A stretch of DNA of 9,405 nucleotides, from NCBI GenBank assembly GCA_013329865.1, contig DUJJ01000155.1:1-9405 (forward strand), written 5' to 3'. Source of the stretch: Candidatus Poseidoniaceae archaeon (lineage in GTDB: Archaea > Thermoplasmatota > Poseidoniia > Poseidoniales > Poseidoniaceae). The notes beneath the pieces are model-generated. The model did no database searches. It saw only the letters and a program-made list of their open reading frames with translations, and had not been told where the DNA came from. How positions within the stretch are numbered: position 1 is the stretch's first letter; each line of letters begins with the position of its first letter. The translations under genes and the position numbers were made by a program. This document shows positions 1 to 7,633 of the stretch, one piece after another.

Positions 1-2580
1 GACTGGCGAAAAAGCATCGAATTATTACCATTCATACCAGAAAAATTCGAGCTAAAACCAAATAGTGGTAGGGGCAGTAATAGGAAACAACTGACGGCAA
101 TAAAAAAGTTGATTTCGCAAAAAGACTGCACTGAAATAGTCAATGCATGCGATGCTGCTCGCGAAGGAGAACTGATTTTTCGTCGGATTGTGGAATTTGC
201 TAAATCAAAAGTTCCAATGAGTCGAATGTGGCTGCAGTCTATGACGCCAGAATCAATAATGAAGGCTTATGAGAACCGCCTAGATTCTACACGCTATAGC
301 AGACTGCGTGACGCTGCGGTTAGCCGAGCAGAAGCAGACTGGATTATTGGCATGAACGGCTCACGGATTGCTTCAACATTCCTTCGTACTGGTAGGAAAG
401 ACGGCACTTCAATGTCACTAGGTAGAGTGCAAACTGCTACATTGGCGCTAATTGTTGACAAGGAATTAGAAATTTTAGGGCATAAAGCAGAGCCTTTCTG
501 GGAGCTTGAGGCAGATTTCAAATCTGATAATTGCGAATGGACTGGACGCTGGGAACGACGTGATAATGTCGAGGATAAAGACAATCCATTGACTAAAGCA
601 CATCGCATAACTGATGCAAAAGAAAAAGCCATGCTGGAAAAACTTCTCACATCTGATGAAGAATTTTCTACAAAGCAAGTGCACCGCGATGCGAAAGAGA
701 ATCCACCACTAAATTTCGACCTAACATCTTTACAGCGGGAAGCAAATAGCCTGTGGTCATGGACCTCGAGAAGAACCTTATCAGTAGCACAAGAACTCTA
801 CGACACTCATAAATTAACGACATACCCTAGAACAGATTCGCGTTACCTTCCAGAAGACATGATTGAATCGATTAATCACACAATCACCAAAATTAGCGAC
901 CAATCTGACTACAAAACTCACTGTGATCGATTAGTAAAAAATGGTCTTACCAATATTAAAAGGAACTTCAATGATGGCAAAGTCTCTGACCATTATGCAA
1001 TTATTCCCACAGGTAAATCACCACACAGCAAGCTCAGTCAAGATGCGACTAAACTGTATGACCTTATTGTTCGTCAGTTCCTTGCATCGTTCCACCCTGT
1101 TGCCATTTGGGATGTTCAAACTCGAATTACAACCAAGTCAAATCAAGACTTCAAAAAGGAAATTCGGGTAATAAAACAAGCCGGATGGCGTGAAGTAAAA
1201 CCCAAGAGCAACAAAATACCGGATAAATGGGGTGATTTGCCTTCAAACCCTGCCCCAACAGCACTCGCCAGTCATCGATTTAAAGAAGAGTTAACGAAGC
1301 CAACTAATCGACTGAAAGAAGCAAAACTATTGTCATTGATGGAACATGCAGGTAGGAGCATCGACGATGACCAGATGGCTGAAGCAATGAAGGGCAAGGG
1401 TTTGGGAACACCTGCAACTCGAGCAGAAACCATCGAGAAACTAATTGCGAGAAATTTCATTCAGCGTGCGAGATCAGGAAGTCTACGGGCGACGCCCGGT
1501 GGAATTAAACTAATTGAATTGCTGCGGGCAATTCCTGTCGAGTGGATTACCTCTCCCGAGCTAACCGGAGACATGGAGGCTAGACTCTCATCGGTTCAAA
1601 ACGGAGAATTCTCAAGGGCTCAATATATGAAACTAATTTATGATAAAGCGGAAGAAATGGTTCAACGAATCAAAAATCACGATAGAAGTATCCTCTTCAA
1701 TAGCATTGAGACAATAGGATGCTGTCCAAAATGTGATGATAATCTAAAAGAGACCGTTTTGTCTTACACCTGTCCGCAGAATAGTGGCAAGGACTCTGGA
1801 TGTGACTTTATATTCTGGAAAAACACGAGCGGGCGATGGTTTGACAGGTATACTGCAAGACGCCTCCTAGAACAGCGGGAATTAATCGATTTGCACGGGT
1901 TTTTTAATCGAAACGGTGAACCATATGTCGCAAGTGTAAAAATGAATGATAATGGCAACGTAGAATTCCTTGGTGGGGGAGAATCAACATCCTCAATTGA
2001 TGATGCTGAAGTTTGCGCATGTCCGTCTTGTGACGAAGGGAAAATTAGAGCGAACTCTACGATGTATGCATGCGATGTGCCAGATTGCAAGTTTAGAGGT
2101 TTGGCCCAAGAAATGTGCAAGCGGAAAATCTCAGAAACAGAGGCTAAATCTATTTTAATCGAAGGAAAATCTGCTCTGTTGGATGACTTCACATCGAAGA
2201 AAGGACGCCCATTCAGTGCATACCTTCGGTTAGATGGAAACCGAATTAAATTCGAATTCCCACCTCGTAAAGCCGCCGCTGATGCCAAGAAATTTGCTGT
2301 TGTAGATGGTATAGTTGCAGTGTGTCCAAAGACCAAGCAGGAGATCGTAGAAACCCCAGCATTCTTCCAGCCAGCCGAGGACGGGACAGATTGTAAAATA
2401 CAAATAGCGAGAGAAATTTCCGGGCGTGAAATCACTAGGGATGAAGTTAAGTTGCTAATTGAAAAAGGCGAAGTGGGACCATTTGACGATTTTGTATCGA
2501 AAAAGACCGGAAAAAATTTCACCTCAGTATTGTACCTAAAAAAGAACCAATCCGTGGGATACAAATTCGCTAAAAAGTGA
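1..2580 (+). CDS. topB: Type IA DNA topoisomerase, TopB/topoisomerase III-like (5' end cut by window edge)
   Basis: This enzyme relaxes or decatenates DNA by single-strand cleavage through a 5'-phosphotyrosine link. The frame is open from base 1, and the first codons already match the TOPRIM region (DW...LPFIPEKFELKP), so about 60 N-terminal residues are probably missing; the TTG at 109 is not the true start. Counting from base 1, the acidic TOPRIM motif is D51-A-A-R-E55-G-E, SLGRVQT lies at 139-145, the catalytic tyrosine is Y275 in TYPRTDSRYL, and GLGTPATRAET begins at 467. The C-terminus holds three tandem zinc-ribbon plus Toprim_Crpt units. Unit 1 starts near 574 (C575, C578, C591, C601). 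Unit 2 starts near 672 (C674, C677, C691, C696). Unit 3 starts near 774 and keeps only C775 and C798. At 859 or more residues it is longer than E. coli TopB (about 650). The family and Tyr are certain; calling it TopB rather than TopA rests on TYPRTDSRYL and the Crpt repeats. Confidence 0.95.
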   Translation, partial: DWRKSIELLPFIPEKFELKPNSGRGSNRKQLTAIKKLISQKDCTEIVNACDAAREGELIFRRIVEFAKSKVPMSRMWLQSMTPESIMKAYENRLDSTRYSRLRDAAVSRAEADWIIGMNGSRIASTFLRTGRKDGTSMSLGRVQTATLALIVDKELEILGHKAEPFWELEADFKSDNCEWTGRWERRDNVEDKDNPLTKAHRITDAKEKAMLEKLLTSDEEFSTKQVHRDAKENPPLNFDLTSLQREANSLWSWTSRRTLSVAQELYDTHKLTTYPRTDSRYLPEDMIESINHTITKISDQSDYKTHCDRLVKNGLTNIKRNFNDGKVSDHYAIIPTGKSPHSKLSQDATKLYDLIVRQFLASFHPVAIWDVQTRITTKSNQDFKKEIRVIKQAGWREVKPKSNKIPDKWGDLPSNPAPTALASHRFKEELTKPTNRLKEAKLLSLMEHAGRSIDDDQMAEAMKGKGLGTPATRAETIEKLIARNFIQRARSGSLRATPGGIKLIELLRAIPVEWITSPELTGDMEARLSSVQNGEFSRAQYMKLIYDKAEEMVQRIKNHDRSILFNSIETIGCCPKCDDNLKETVLSYTCPQNSGKDSGCDFIFWKNTSGRWFDRYTARRLLEQRELIDLHGFFNRNGEPYVASVKMNDNGNVEFLGGGESTSSIDDAEVCACPSCDEGKIRANSTMYACDVPDCKFRGLAQEMCKRKISETEAKSILIEGKSALLDDFTSKKGRPFSAYLRLDGNRIKFEFPPRKAAADAKKFAVVDGIVAVCPKTKQEIVETPAFFQPAEDGTDCKIQIAREISGREITRDEVKLLIEKGEVGPFDDFVSKKTGKNFTSVLYLKKNQSVGYKFAKK

Positions 2581-2636
2581 TTAATATCCATTAATATTCG
2601 AATAATAATAAAACTGTTAGTGTCTGAGGTTGCATT
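2581..2636 (+). promoter_or_regulatory. AT-rich intergenic leader with Shine-Dalgarno site for the reductase gene
   Basis: This 56-bp gap is the only AT-rich spacer on the plus strand. GAGGT at 2626-2630 lies 6 nt before the ATG at 2637 and fixes that start. Upstream, the TA-rich stretch at about 2591-2612 could supply an archaeal TATA element, which would separate the reductase operon from the topoisomerase, but no consensus box or BRE is clear. A 10-nt palindrome, TATTCGAATA (2595-2604), and two copies of TTAATAT (2581-2587, 2591-2597) are present and may be chance in such biased sequence. The ribosome site is well supported; the promoter is a guess. Confidence 0.4.
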
Positions 2637-3863
2637 ATGGACCCGGATACAACAACTCATGACTGGGATGTTGTAATCGTTGGTGCAGGGCCAGTAGGTG
2701 GACATACAGCAAATCTTCTGTCCACAAGAGGTCATCGCGTTCTGTTACTCGAGGAACATAACGAAATTGGCAGACCATTCCAATGCGCTGGATTAGTAAC
2801 TCCGAATGCGATGAAACAAGTTGGTCTGTATGAGACAATCTTGGAAGAGGTAGATGGTGCGCTTATTCATGGACCATCTGGGACCTTAGTTCCGGTGGGA
2901 ACTGATGGGACTGTGCGAACATATGTAGTATGCAGAAAACTGTTTGATGAGGCAGTGGTAAAACAATCTATGGTATCCGGTGCAACCCTGTGGTTGAACT
3001 CAAAGCCAATTAGTGCGGAAGCACACTCCGAAGGAGTTGATTTACTCATCGCAAGAGACGGTAACGAAATCAGCATCTCAACAAAATTGTTGATTGGTTG
3101 TGACGGAGCGCATTCGTGGACCCGTCGATTTTTCAAGATGGGTAGACCAAAAGAACTCATGGTAGGATTTCAAACCGAAGTTGTTGGCTATCAATACCGA
3201 AAGCGTTGGTTAGAGATGTATTCTGGGTCTGAAATAGCCCCTGGCTTTTTTGCTTGGGTTATACCATCAGGCAATGACAGTTGTAGAATCGGTTTATGGT
3301 CAACTGCGGACCGACTTGATGGGAGAAGTATAGAGGAGTGCTACGCTAATCTGCTTAACCATCCACTATGGAAAGAAAGGTTTGCTGGAATAAAGGAGAC
3401 GGCACGATACTGCGGACCTGTTCCAAGCGGCATGATTCGCAAAGCATACAAAAATCGTGTTCTGCTTATCGGTGATGCTGCTGGCATGGCAAAACCAACA
3501 ACCGGTGGAGGGATTGGACCTGGATTCGAACAAATTAACGGTATAGTAGACCGCCTGTCAACGGCGGTTAGTCATAATCTGCTGAGTGAGGATGAACTCA
3601 AGTCTATCGCTAAGAGCCACTTTGAAAAGATGCGCAAAGAACAAAACCGAGCTCGCTCACTCAGGAATTTGTTAGTAAGTGATTGTGAAGATGAAGAACT
3701 AGACAGTCATTTTGAACAGTTTGCCAAGCCTGAAGTAATTCAGTTAATCAATGCAATTGGCGATATAGAAAAACCCGTTCCACTAGGTATGGCATTGTTG
3801 AAAAAAGTTCCAGCATTTCGAAAATTAGCCCTCAAAGCGGGAATGAAAATGATTTTCAGTTAG
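2637..3863 (+). CDS. FAD-dependent geranylgeranyl reductase family protein
   Basis: Members of this family hydrogenate the double bonds of geranylgeranyl chains, either in archaeal ether lipids or on quinone or chlorophyll side chains. The 408-residue length is normal for archaeal GGR (about 390-450). Visible motifs are the N-terminal Rossmann dinucleotide fold GAGPVG (16-21) with the ribose-binding acid E39, the family PxxC motif with C50 (PFQCAG), the substrate-pocket motif F205-x-W207-x-x-P210 (FAWVIP, close to the [YF]xWxFP motif of the family), and the second FAD motif GDAAG (279-283) followed by PTTGGGIGPG. There is no membrane helix, so it is probably peripheral at the membrane. The ATG start is set by GAGGT 6 nt upstream. 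It forms a coupled pair with the next gene. In an archaeon the default substrate is digeranylgeranylglycerophospholipid; menaquinone side chains are an alternative. The exact substrate cannot be read from sequence. Confidence 0.88.
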   Translation: MDPDTTTHDWDVVIVGAGPVGGHTANLLSTRGHRVLLLEEHNEIGRPFQCAGLVTPNAMKQVGLYETILEEVDGALIHGPSGTLVPVGTDGTVRTYVVCRKLFDEAVVKQSMVSGATLWLNSKPISAEAHSEGVDLLIARDGNEISISTKLLIGCDGAHSWTRRFFKMGRPKELMVGFQTEVVGYQYRKRWLEMYSGSEIAPGFFAWVIPSGNDSCRIGLWSTADRLDGRSIEECYANLLNHPLWKERFAGIKETARYCGPVPSGMIRKAYKNRVLLIGDAAGMAKPTTGGGIGPGFEQINGIVDRLSTAVSHNLLSEDELKSIAKSHFEKMRKEQNRARSLRNLLVSDCEDEELDSHFEQFAKPEVIQLINAIGDIEKPVPLGMALLKKVPAFRKLALKAGMKMIFS

Positions 3864-3868
3864 GTGAT
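3862..3868 (+). promoter_or_regulatory. Shine-Dalgarno site fused to the upstream stop codon
   Basis: AGGTGAT is a 7-nt match to the anti-Shine-Dalgarno tail of 16S rRNA, and its first two bases are the last two of the reductase stop codon TAG (3861-3863). It decides the GTG start at 3872 for the next gene. Exactly 8 nt separate stop and start, an arrangement that favours translational coupling by terminating ribosomes. Confidence 0.8.
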
Positions 3869-3871
3869 TGC

Positions 3872-5026
3872 GTGGGAAAACTTATTCTCGAAGAGCGTAT
3901 AAAATATCCACCGTTTGAGTCTTATCGATACAAGCCAGAACTATTACCCATTGCGGTAAGCCAAACCGATATTGAAAATAATCTAACAGAATCAGAGGCG
4001 TATGAAACTATTCGTGGGCTACCACCACCGTTTAGAATCGGTAATAAATCTGATTGGTTGGTTGAGCGTCGGTATAAATTAGATGAAACGACCCTAAAAT
4101 TAGACGAGAAGCATGCACAAGAGATGTTGGAGGCTGTGCCACGTGATTCAGTAGTTTACAAACAGAGAACAGGATGGTATTTGACTCCTAATGTGATACA
4201 TAAACAGGCTAGAAACATCATGAATTTCTCGGTTTCAATTTTACTAATTGCGCTAACTTATCTTTTTTTAGAGCCTATACTGAGTGTTTGGGGGGTTCCA
4301 AGTATCGGCACTGGGAGAGTTAGGTTTGGCCTGCTTGACTACCCAGTTCTAGCCGTAGTTGTAGTGCCGATTTTGTTTGTGCCAATTTTCATGCGTATCA
4401 GTGCCAATTTCTCAGACTTAATCAAGCAAAGGAGGTTTCTGAGATCACAACCTAAAGAGCCAAAAATTGTTTTTTACAGTGATACGACCTCTGGTGAATC
4501 ATTGGAGGTTAGCATTGAATTCCCAGAGGCAAAACCTGATTGGAAGAGTATGTCAGTGCTCTGGCGTGTTGGGGTTTTACCACCAAGTAGAGGTGCATTG
4601 GTAAGTGCATTGGGCCGTGATAGAAACGGCCAACCCGCACCTGGCCTAACCACTGAATTACCACACCACTGGTCAGTTGATTTAGACGACGGCACAGGTG
4701 GGGGTGAGGACTCACCGATGCAAAATCAAGATGTCAAAGGGGGTCTATTTCTAAAACCGATGCGGATTATGCAACAATCAAAAATAACTGATGTTGGAAA
4801 TGAGCGAACAACAATACCCGCTCCAAGAGGCAATTGGCCAGGAACAATATTTTCACCGCTCATTAGAATACACTGGGAAATGGTCATAGTCATAAATCGC
4901 GGGAATCGACCAGAACTACTGTGGGTTCAACCATTAAAAGTTAAACATCCGGCATTATATTGCGTCACTGAAGCAATCGTCAATTCAGGAAGAACGGAAA
5001 CCAATCATCCCCTCTCACTTAGTTAG
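3872..5026 (+). CDS. Uncharacterised two-helix membrane protein coupled to the reductase
   Basis: I do not recognise this 384-residue protein. It starts with GTG, chosen because a strong AGGTGAT lies just upstream and no better start follows. Residues 1-115 are charged and soluble, with a Pro/Tyr-rich beginning. Two hydrophobic segments at about 116-138 and 157-175 form a hairpin with a short loop containing GTGRVRFG. They are followed by a basic stretch (KQRRFLRSQPK, 185-195), which by the positive-inside rule puts both large domains in the cytoplasm. The C-terminal half (about 197-384) alternates beta-like stretches with a low-complexity Gly/Asp/Gln linker (271-291), and ends in a possible beta sandwich around RIHWEMVIVI (332-341). 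There is no signal peptide and no catalytic or cofactor motif that I can name. Translational coupling suggests it works with the reductase, perhaps as a membrane anchor or partner; that is inference. Confidence 0.85.
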   Translation: MGKLILEERIKYPPFESYRYKPELLPIAVSQTDIENNLTESEAYETIRGLPPPFRIGNKSDWLVERRYKLDETTLKLDEKHAQEMLEAVPRDSVVYKQRTGWYLTPNVIHKQARNIMNFSVSILLIALTYLFLEPILSVWGVPSIGTGRVRFGLLDYPVLAVVVVPILFVPIFMRISANFSDLIKQRRFLRSQPKEPKIVFYSDTTSGESLEVSIEFPEAKPDWKSMSVLWRVGVLPPSRGALVSALGRDRNGQPAPGLTTELPHHWSVDLDDGTGGGEDSPMQNQDVKGGLFLKPMRIMQQSKITDVGNERTTIPAPRGNWPGTIFSPLIRIHWEMVIVINRGNRPELLWVQPLKVKHPALYCVTEAIVNSGRTETNHPLSLS

Positions 5027-5028
5027 TT

Positions 5029-6213
5029 TCAATACTGCAGGGGCATTGGGGCAGCGAGTGGCTTTTCCAATTCTGCAACAATTTCTGTTGGTAGGGAATT
5101 GTAATCACTATCACGCTTTACTGGAATGAAGCCAGCGCGAATAATTGTATTTTGAAGTTCAATCTCAGAGGCAGATAGTTTGGTTGTTCCTGATGCCGAG
5201 ACAACATTTTCCTCCATCATTGTTGAGCCGGCATCGTTGGCACCGGACATTAGAGCCATTTGTGCAACACCCAAACCCATAGTTGGCCAAGATGCTTGAA
5301 TGCTTGATATGTTATCAAAGAAAAGTCGAGATACTGCTATGTGGCGGATATACTCTGTTGGACCGGCACCTAGAACGTGCTTATTTTGTCCACGATTCCT
5401 GCGGCCGAACGAGTTAGATTCTAATTGGACAGGCCATGCAATAAACGATGTAAAGCCGTTATCGTAATGGTTTATAGATCGGTCTTGAAGTTCACGTATC
5501 CTGGACATGTGTTCAACTCTTTGGCGCAGTGTTTCACCAAAGCCAAAAACATTGGTCGCACTTGTGGTAAGACCCAATGATTGAGCTTCTTGCATGACTC
5601 TGAGCCAGTTGTCTGGATTACCCTTCTTGGGGGATATGTCTTTGCGAACCTCTTCAACGAGCATTTCAGCTCCACCGCCAGGCAAGCCGTGCAGACCAGC
5701 GGCCTGTAGTTGAGTGAGAACTTCAAGAGTTGTCATACCGGAAACTTCGGCAATACCCTCAATTTCTATTGGGCTGAAACAATCAAGTTGTATTTTTGGG
5801 TGGTTCTCTACCAAATATGAAATCAGCTCTAGATACCAAGAGAACTCAAGTTCTGGATTAACCCCACCCTGCATCAATATTCTTGACCCACCAATCTCCT
5901 CGAGTTCCGTTATTCTTTGAGAAATCTCATCAAAACTCTGAGTGTATGTCTCTTTATGACCCGGAGGGCGATAAAAAGAGCAGAACTGACAATTGATTGT
6001 GCAAACGTTGGTATAATTCACATTTCTATCAACTAGATAGGTTACTTGGCCACCAGGATGTAATTTCTGGCGCCTGATGTCAGCAGCCATCGTTAATTCA
6101 TGTAGTGGAGCGTTCTCATACAACTCGCTTGCTTCGTCGATAGTTAACCTCAAATTATTAGCATTATGCAAAGTCCAATTTTGCTGACGTTGTAGGATGG
6201 ACTGCCAGTTCAT
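5029..6213 (-). CDS. mqnC: Cyclic dehypoxanthinyl futalosine synthase (radical SAM, menaquinone pathway)
   Basis: MqnC uses a [4Fe-4S] cluster and S-adenosylmethionine to cyclise dehypoxanthinyl futalosine, a step of the futalosine route to menaquinone; it is cytoplasmic. The cluster motif is C71-x3-C75-x2-C78 (CTINCQFC), followed by FYRPPGHKE. Other family marks are LPGGGAEML (177-185), FTSFIAWPVQ (254-263), the run from QASW (306) to MALMSGAND (319-327), and STMMEENVVSASG (330-342). The FIAWPxQ block and the MMEENVVSASG block favour MqnC over the relatives MqnE and CofH/CofG. At 394 residues it is slightly longer than usual (about 370-390). The start is ATG, supported by AGGTG 5 nt upstream, itself fused to the peptidase stop codon. 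No other menaquinone gene is in the window. The gene ends 2 bp from the convergent membrane-protein gene. Confidence 0.93.
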   Translation of the reverse strand: MNWQSILQRQQNWTLHNANNLRLTIDEASELYENAPLHELTMAADIRRQKLHPGGQVTYLVDRNVNYTNVCTINCQFCSFYRPPGHKETYTQSFDEISQRITELEEIGGSRILMQGGVNPELEFSWYLELISYLVENHPKIQLDCFSPIEIEGIAEVSGMTTLEVLTQLQAAGLHGLPGGGAEMLVEEVRKDISPKKGNPDNWLRVMQEAQSLGLTTSATNVFGFGETLRQRVEHMSRIRELQDRSINHYDNGFTSFIAWPVQLESNSFGRRNRGQNKHVLGAGPTEYIRHIAVSRLFFDNISSIQASWPTMGLGVAQMALMSGANDAGSTMMEENVVSASGTTKLSASEIELQNTIIRAGFIPVKRDSDYNSLPTEIVAELEKPLAAPMPLQY

Positions 6214-6218
6214 GTCAA

Positions 6219-6223
6219 CACCT
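6219..6223 (-). promoter_or_regulatory. Shine-Dalgarno site of mqnC fused to the peptidase stop codon
   Basis: On the minus strand the sequence reads TAGGTGTTGACATG. TAG (6224-6222) ends the peptidase, AGGTG (6223-6219) is the ribosome site, and ATG (6213-6211) starts mqnC. The stop-to-start gap is 8 nt, the same design and spacing as at 3861-3874 on the other strand. This site fixes the mqnC start and suggests coupled translation. Confidence 0.8.
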
Positions 6224-7592
6224 AAAGAGAGATACCCACTATTGATTCTATTTCATCAATTGTTTTTGGACATTTAGCCGTCAAGACTACTGGCCCATCA
6301 TCGGTAATAAGAATGTCATCTTCGATTCTGATGCCAATATTCGCATAGCGTTTTGGACAGACTACATCTGGTCGCCAAGCACCAAAGTAGAGCCCTGGCT
6401 CAACTGTTAAGCACATACCACTTTCTAGCAACCTAGGTTTACCATCTGGGAGATAAACGCCAACATCGTGGACATCTAAACCAATCCAATGGCTGGTATT
6501 ATGCATATACCAATTATTTAATTCACCTGTTTCCAGGTCGAGTGCTTCATCTAAACTCTGCTCAATAACTCCAAGACGAATGAGTCCCTTAGCCAGAACT
6601 TTCCTCGCTGCTTTGTGAGGAGCATTGTAAGGGTTACCAACAACACATTCGGCTATCGCAGCGAGTTGCGAATCTAACACAAGCTGGTAGATTTCCCGCT
6701 GAGCTTCCGTGAATTTGCCATTATTTGGCCATGAACGGGTTATGTCTGCGGCATAGCCTCTAAACTCGGCCCCAGCATCAATCAGCACAACATCACCGTC
6801 AGCACAATTCTGCTCATTTTCCTTATAGTGCAGTATAGTAGCGTTTTCTCCGCTACCAACAATTGAAGGATATGACCACCCTGAACTGCCTGCATAGCGG
6901 AAAAAACCCTCGATTAATGATTGTAGTTGGTTTTCTGTTGAACCCGCACCACCGTGTCGCATTGCCGCAGTGTGGGCTAAACTAGAAACATCGGAGGCAA
7001 ACTGCATCTGAGCAATTTCGGCTGCAGACTTTATCAGCCTCATTTCGGCGATGCGGTTACTTGGATCTTCAACAGATATAGGGCCTGAACCTAGTCTCTG
7101 CCTTGCTCGATCTCGTCGTTGTATGGCATCAATGACTAAATCATCAACACTCGATTTCACACCCATTCTATGCAATATACGGGAGGATTCAGCAATGAAT
7201 TTACCCAATATTTGATCTACCTCTTTTATTGAATGAGCGATATCAATCGGCCAATCTGCCATCGCTCCTTCGATACCCGGCCTACGACCCTCCCAAATCT
7301 CTTTGAGGGTGTCTTTGGGCTGGACAAATAGGTGTGATTCCCACTTTTTGCCGTTATGTTTGGCGCAAAATATCGCATCAGGTTCTGTCCATCCGCAAAG
7401 ATACAACAGGTTACTTTGGGTTCTGAATGGATGATGGACATCGTTGGAGTGGATTGTTTCCGGTGACGCACATATGATTAACAGGTCATCGTCCTGCAAT
7501 GTTTGGTACAGGTTAGATTGACGTGCCTCGTATTCACTGTTGGCGATTGGGACTGGCGCATCCCCCAACTGGGCAAACATCTCAGCAAACAT
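6222..7592 (-). CDS. pepP: Xaa-Pro aminopeptidase, PepP-like (M24B metallopeptidase)
   Basis: This cytoplasmic dimetal peptidase removes an N-terminal residue that precedes proline. Residues about 20-140 are the aminopeptidase-P N-terminal domain (YEARQSNLYQTL, HHPFRTQSNLLYLCGWTEPDA). Residues about 185-450 are the pita-bread catalytic domain. All five metal ligands are visible: D272 (LIDAG), D283 (AADITR), H368 (SHWIGLDVHD), E398 (TVEPGLY) and E424 (GIRIED). The supporting histidines H255 and H375 are also present. Spacings nearly match E. coli PepP (D260, D271, H354, E383, E406; 441 residues against 456 here), so it should be active. The ATG start is preceded by GGTGGAG (7604-7598) 5 nt upstream; a second in-frame ATG four codons on is less well placed. 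It is translationally coupled to mqnC, although no functional link between the two is known to me. Prolidase activity is an alternative, but the AMP-N domain favours aminopeptidase P. Confidence 0.93.
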   Translation of the reverse strand: MFAEMFAQLGDAPVPIANSEYEARQSNLYQTLQDDDLLIICASPETIHSNDVHHPFRTQSNLLYLCGWTEPDAIFCAKHNGKKWESHLFVQPKDTLKEIWEGRRPGIEGAMADWPIDIAHSIKEVDQILGKFIAESSRILHRMGVKSSVDDLVIDAIQRRDRARQRLGSGPISVEDPSNRIAEMRLIKSAAEIAQMQFASDVSSLAHTAAMRHGGAGSTENQLQSLIEGFFRYAGSSGWSYPSIVGSGENATILHYKENEQNCADGDVVLIDAGAEFRGYAADITRSWPNNGKFTEAQREIYQLVLDSQLAAIAECVVGNPYNAPHKAARKVLAKGLIRLGVIEQSLDEALDLETGELNNWYMHNTSHWIGLDVHDVGVYLPDGKPRLLESGMCLTVEPGLYFGAWRPDVVCPKRYANIGIRIEDDILITDDGPVVLTAKCPKTIDEIESIVGISL

Positions 7593-7633
7593 GCTCTCTC
7601 CACCAGATTTGCCCTATTCAAACCTTGCTTGAC

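Noticed and set aside
109..111. TTG at 109 as the topoisomerase start
   Set aside because: The same frame is open to base 1, and the residues before it match conserved TOPRIM-region sequence, so the gene begins upstream of the window.
151..171. Apparent loss of the second TOPRIM aspartate (D51-A-A53 instead of DxD)
   Set aside because: Many TopB-type enzymes carry DAGREGE or DAAREGE at this site, so this is a subfamily variant and not evidence of inactivation; E55 and the catalytic Y275 are intact.
2595..2604. Perfect 10-nt palindrome TATTCGAATA upstream of the reductase gene as a regulator binding site
   Set aside because: It is short, lies in strongly AT-biased spacer, and has no second copy in the intergenic spacers that would suggest a shared operator.
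1764..2735. A 323-codon open frame antisense to the topoisomerase C-terminus and the start of the reductase gene
   Set aside because: The plus-strand frame here encodes clear zinc-ribbon/Crpt repeats and then the FAD-binding fold. The antisense product has no recognisable domain and crosses two genes, so it is a shadow frame.
5529..5552. MqnC reads VFGFGET where related radical SAM enzymes have FGHxE
   Set aside because: MqnC proteins vary here and some, as I recall, have GTGET. All other family blocks and the three cluster cysteines are intact, so no loss of function is suggested.
5029..6213. Possibility that the radical SAM gene is CofH/CofG (F420 synthesis) or MqnE
   Set aside because: The FIAWPxQ block and the MMEENVVSASG block fit MqnC, and the CofH-type block (E-F-x-P-L-P-F) is absent.
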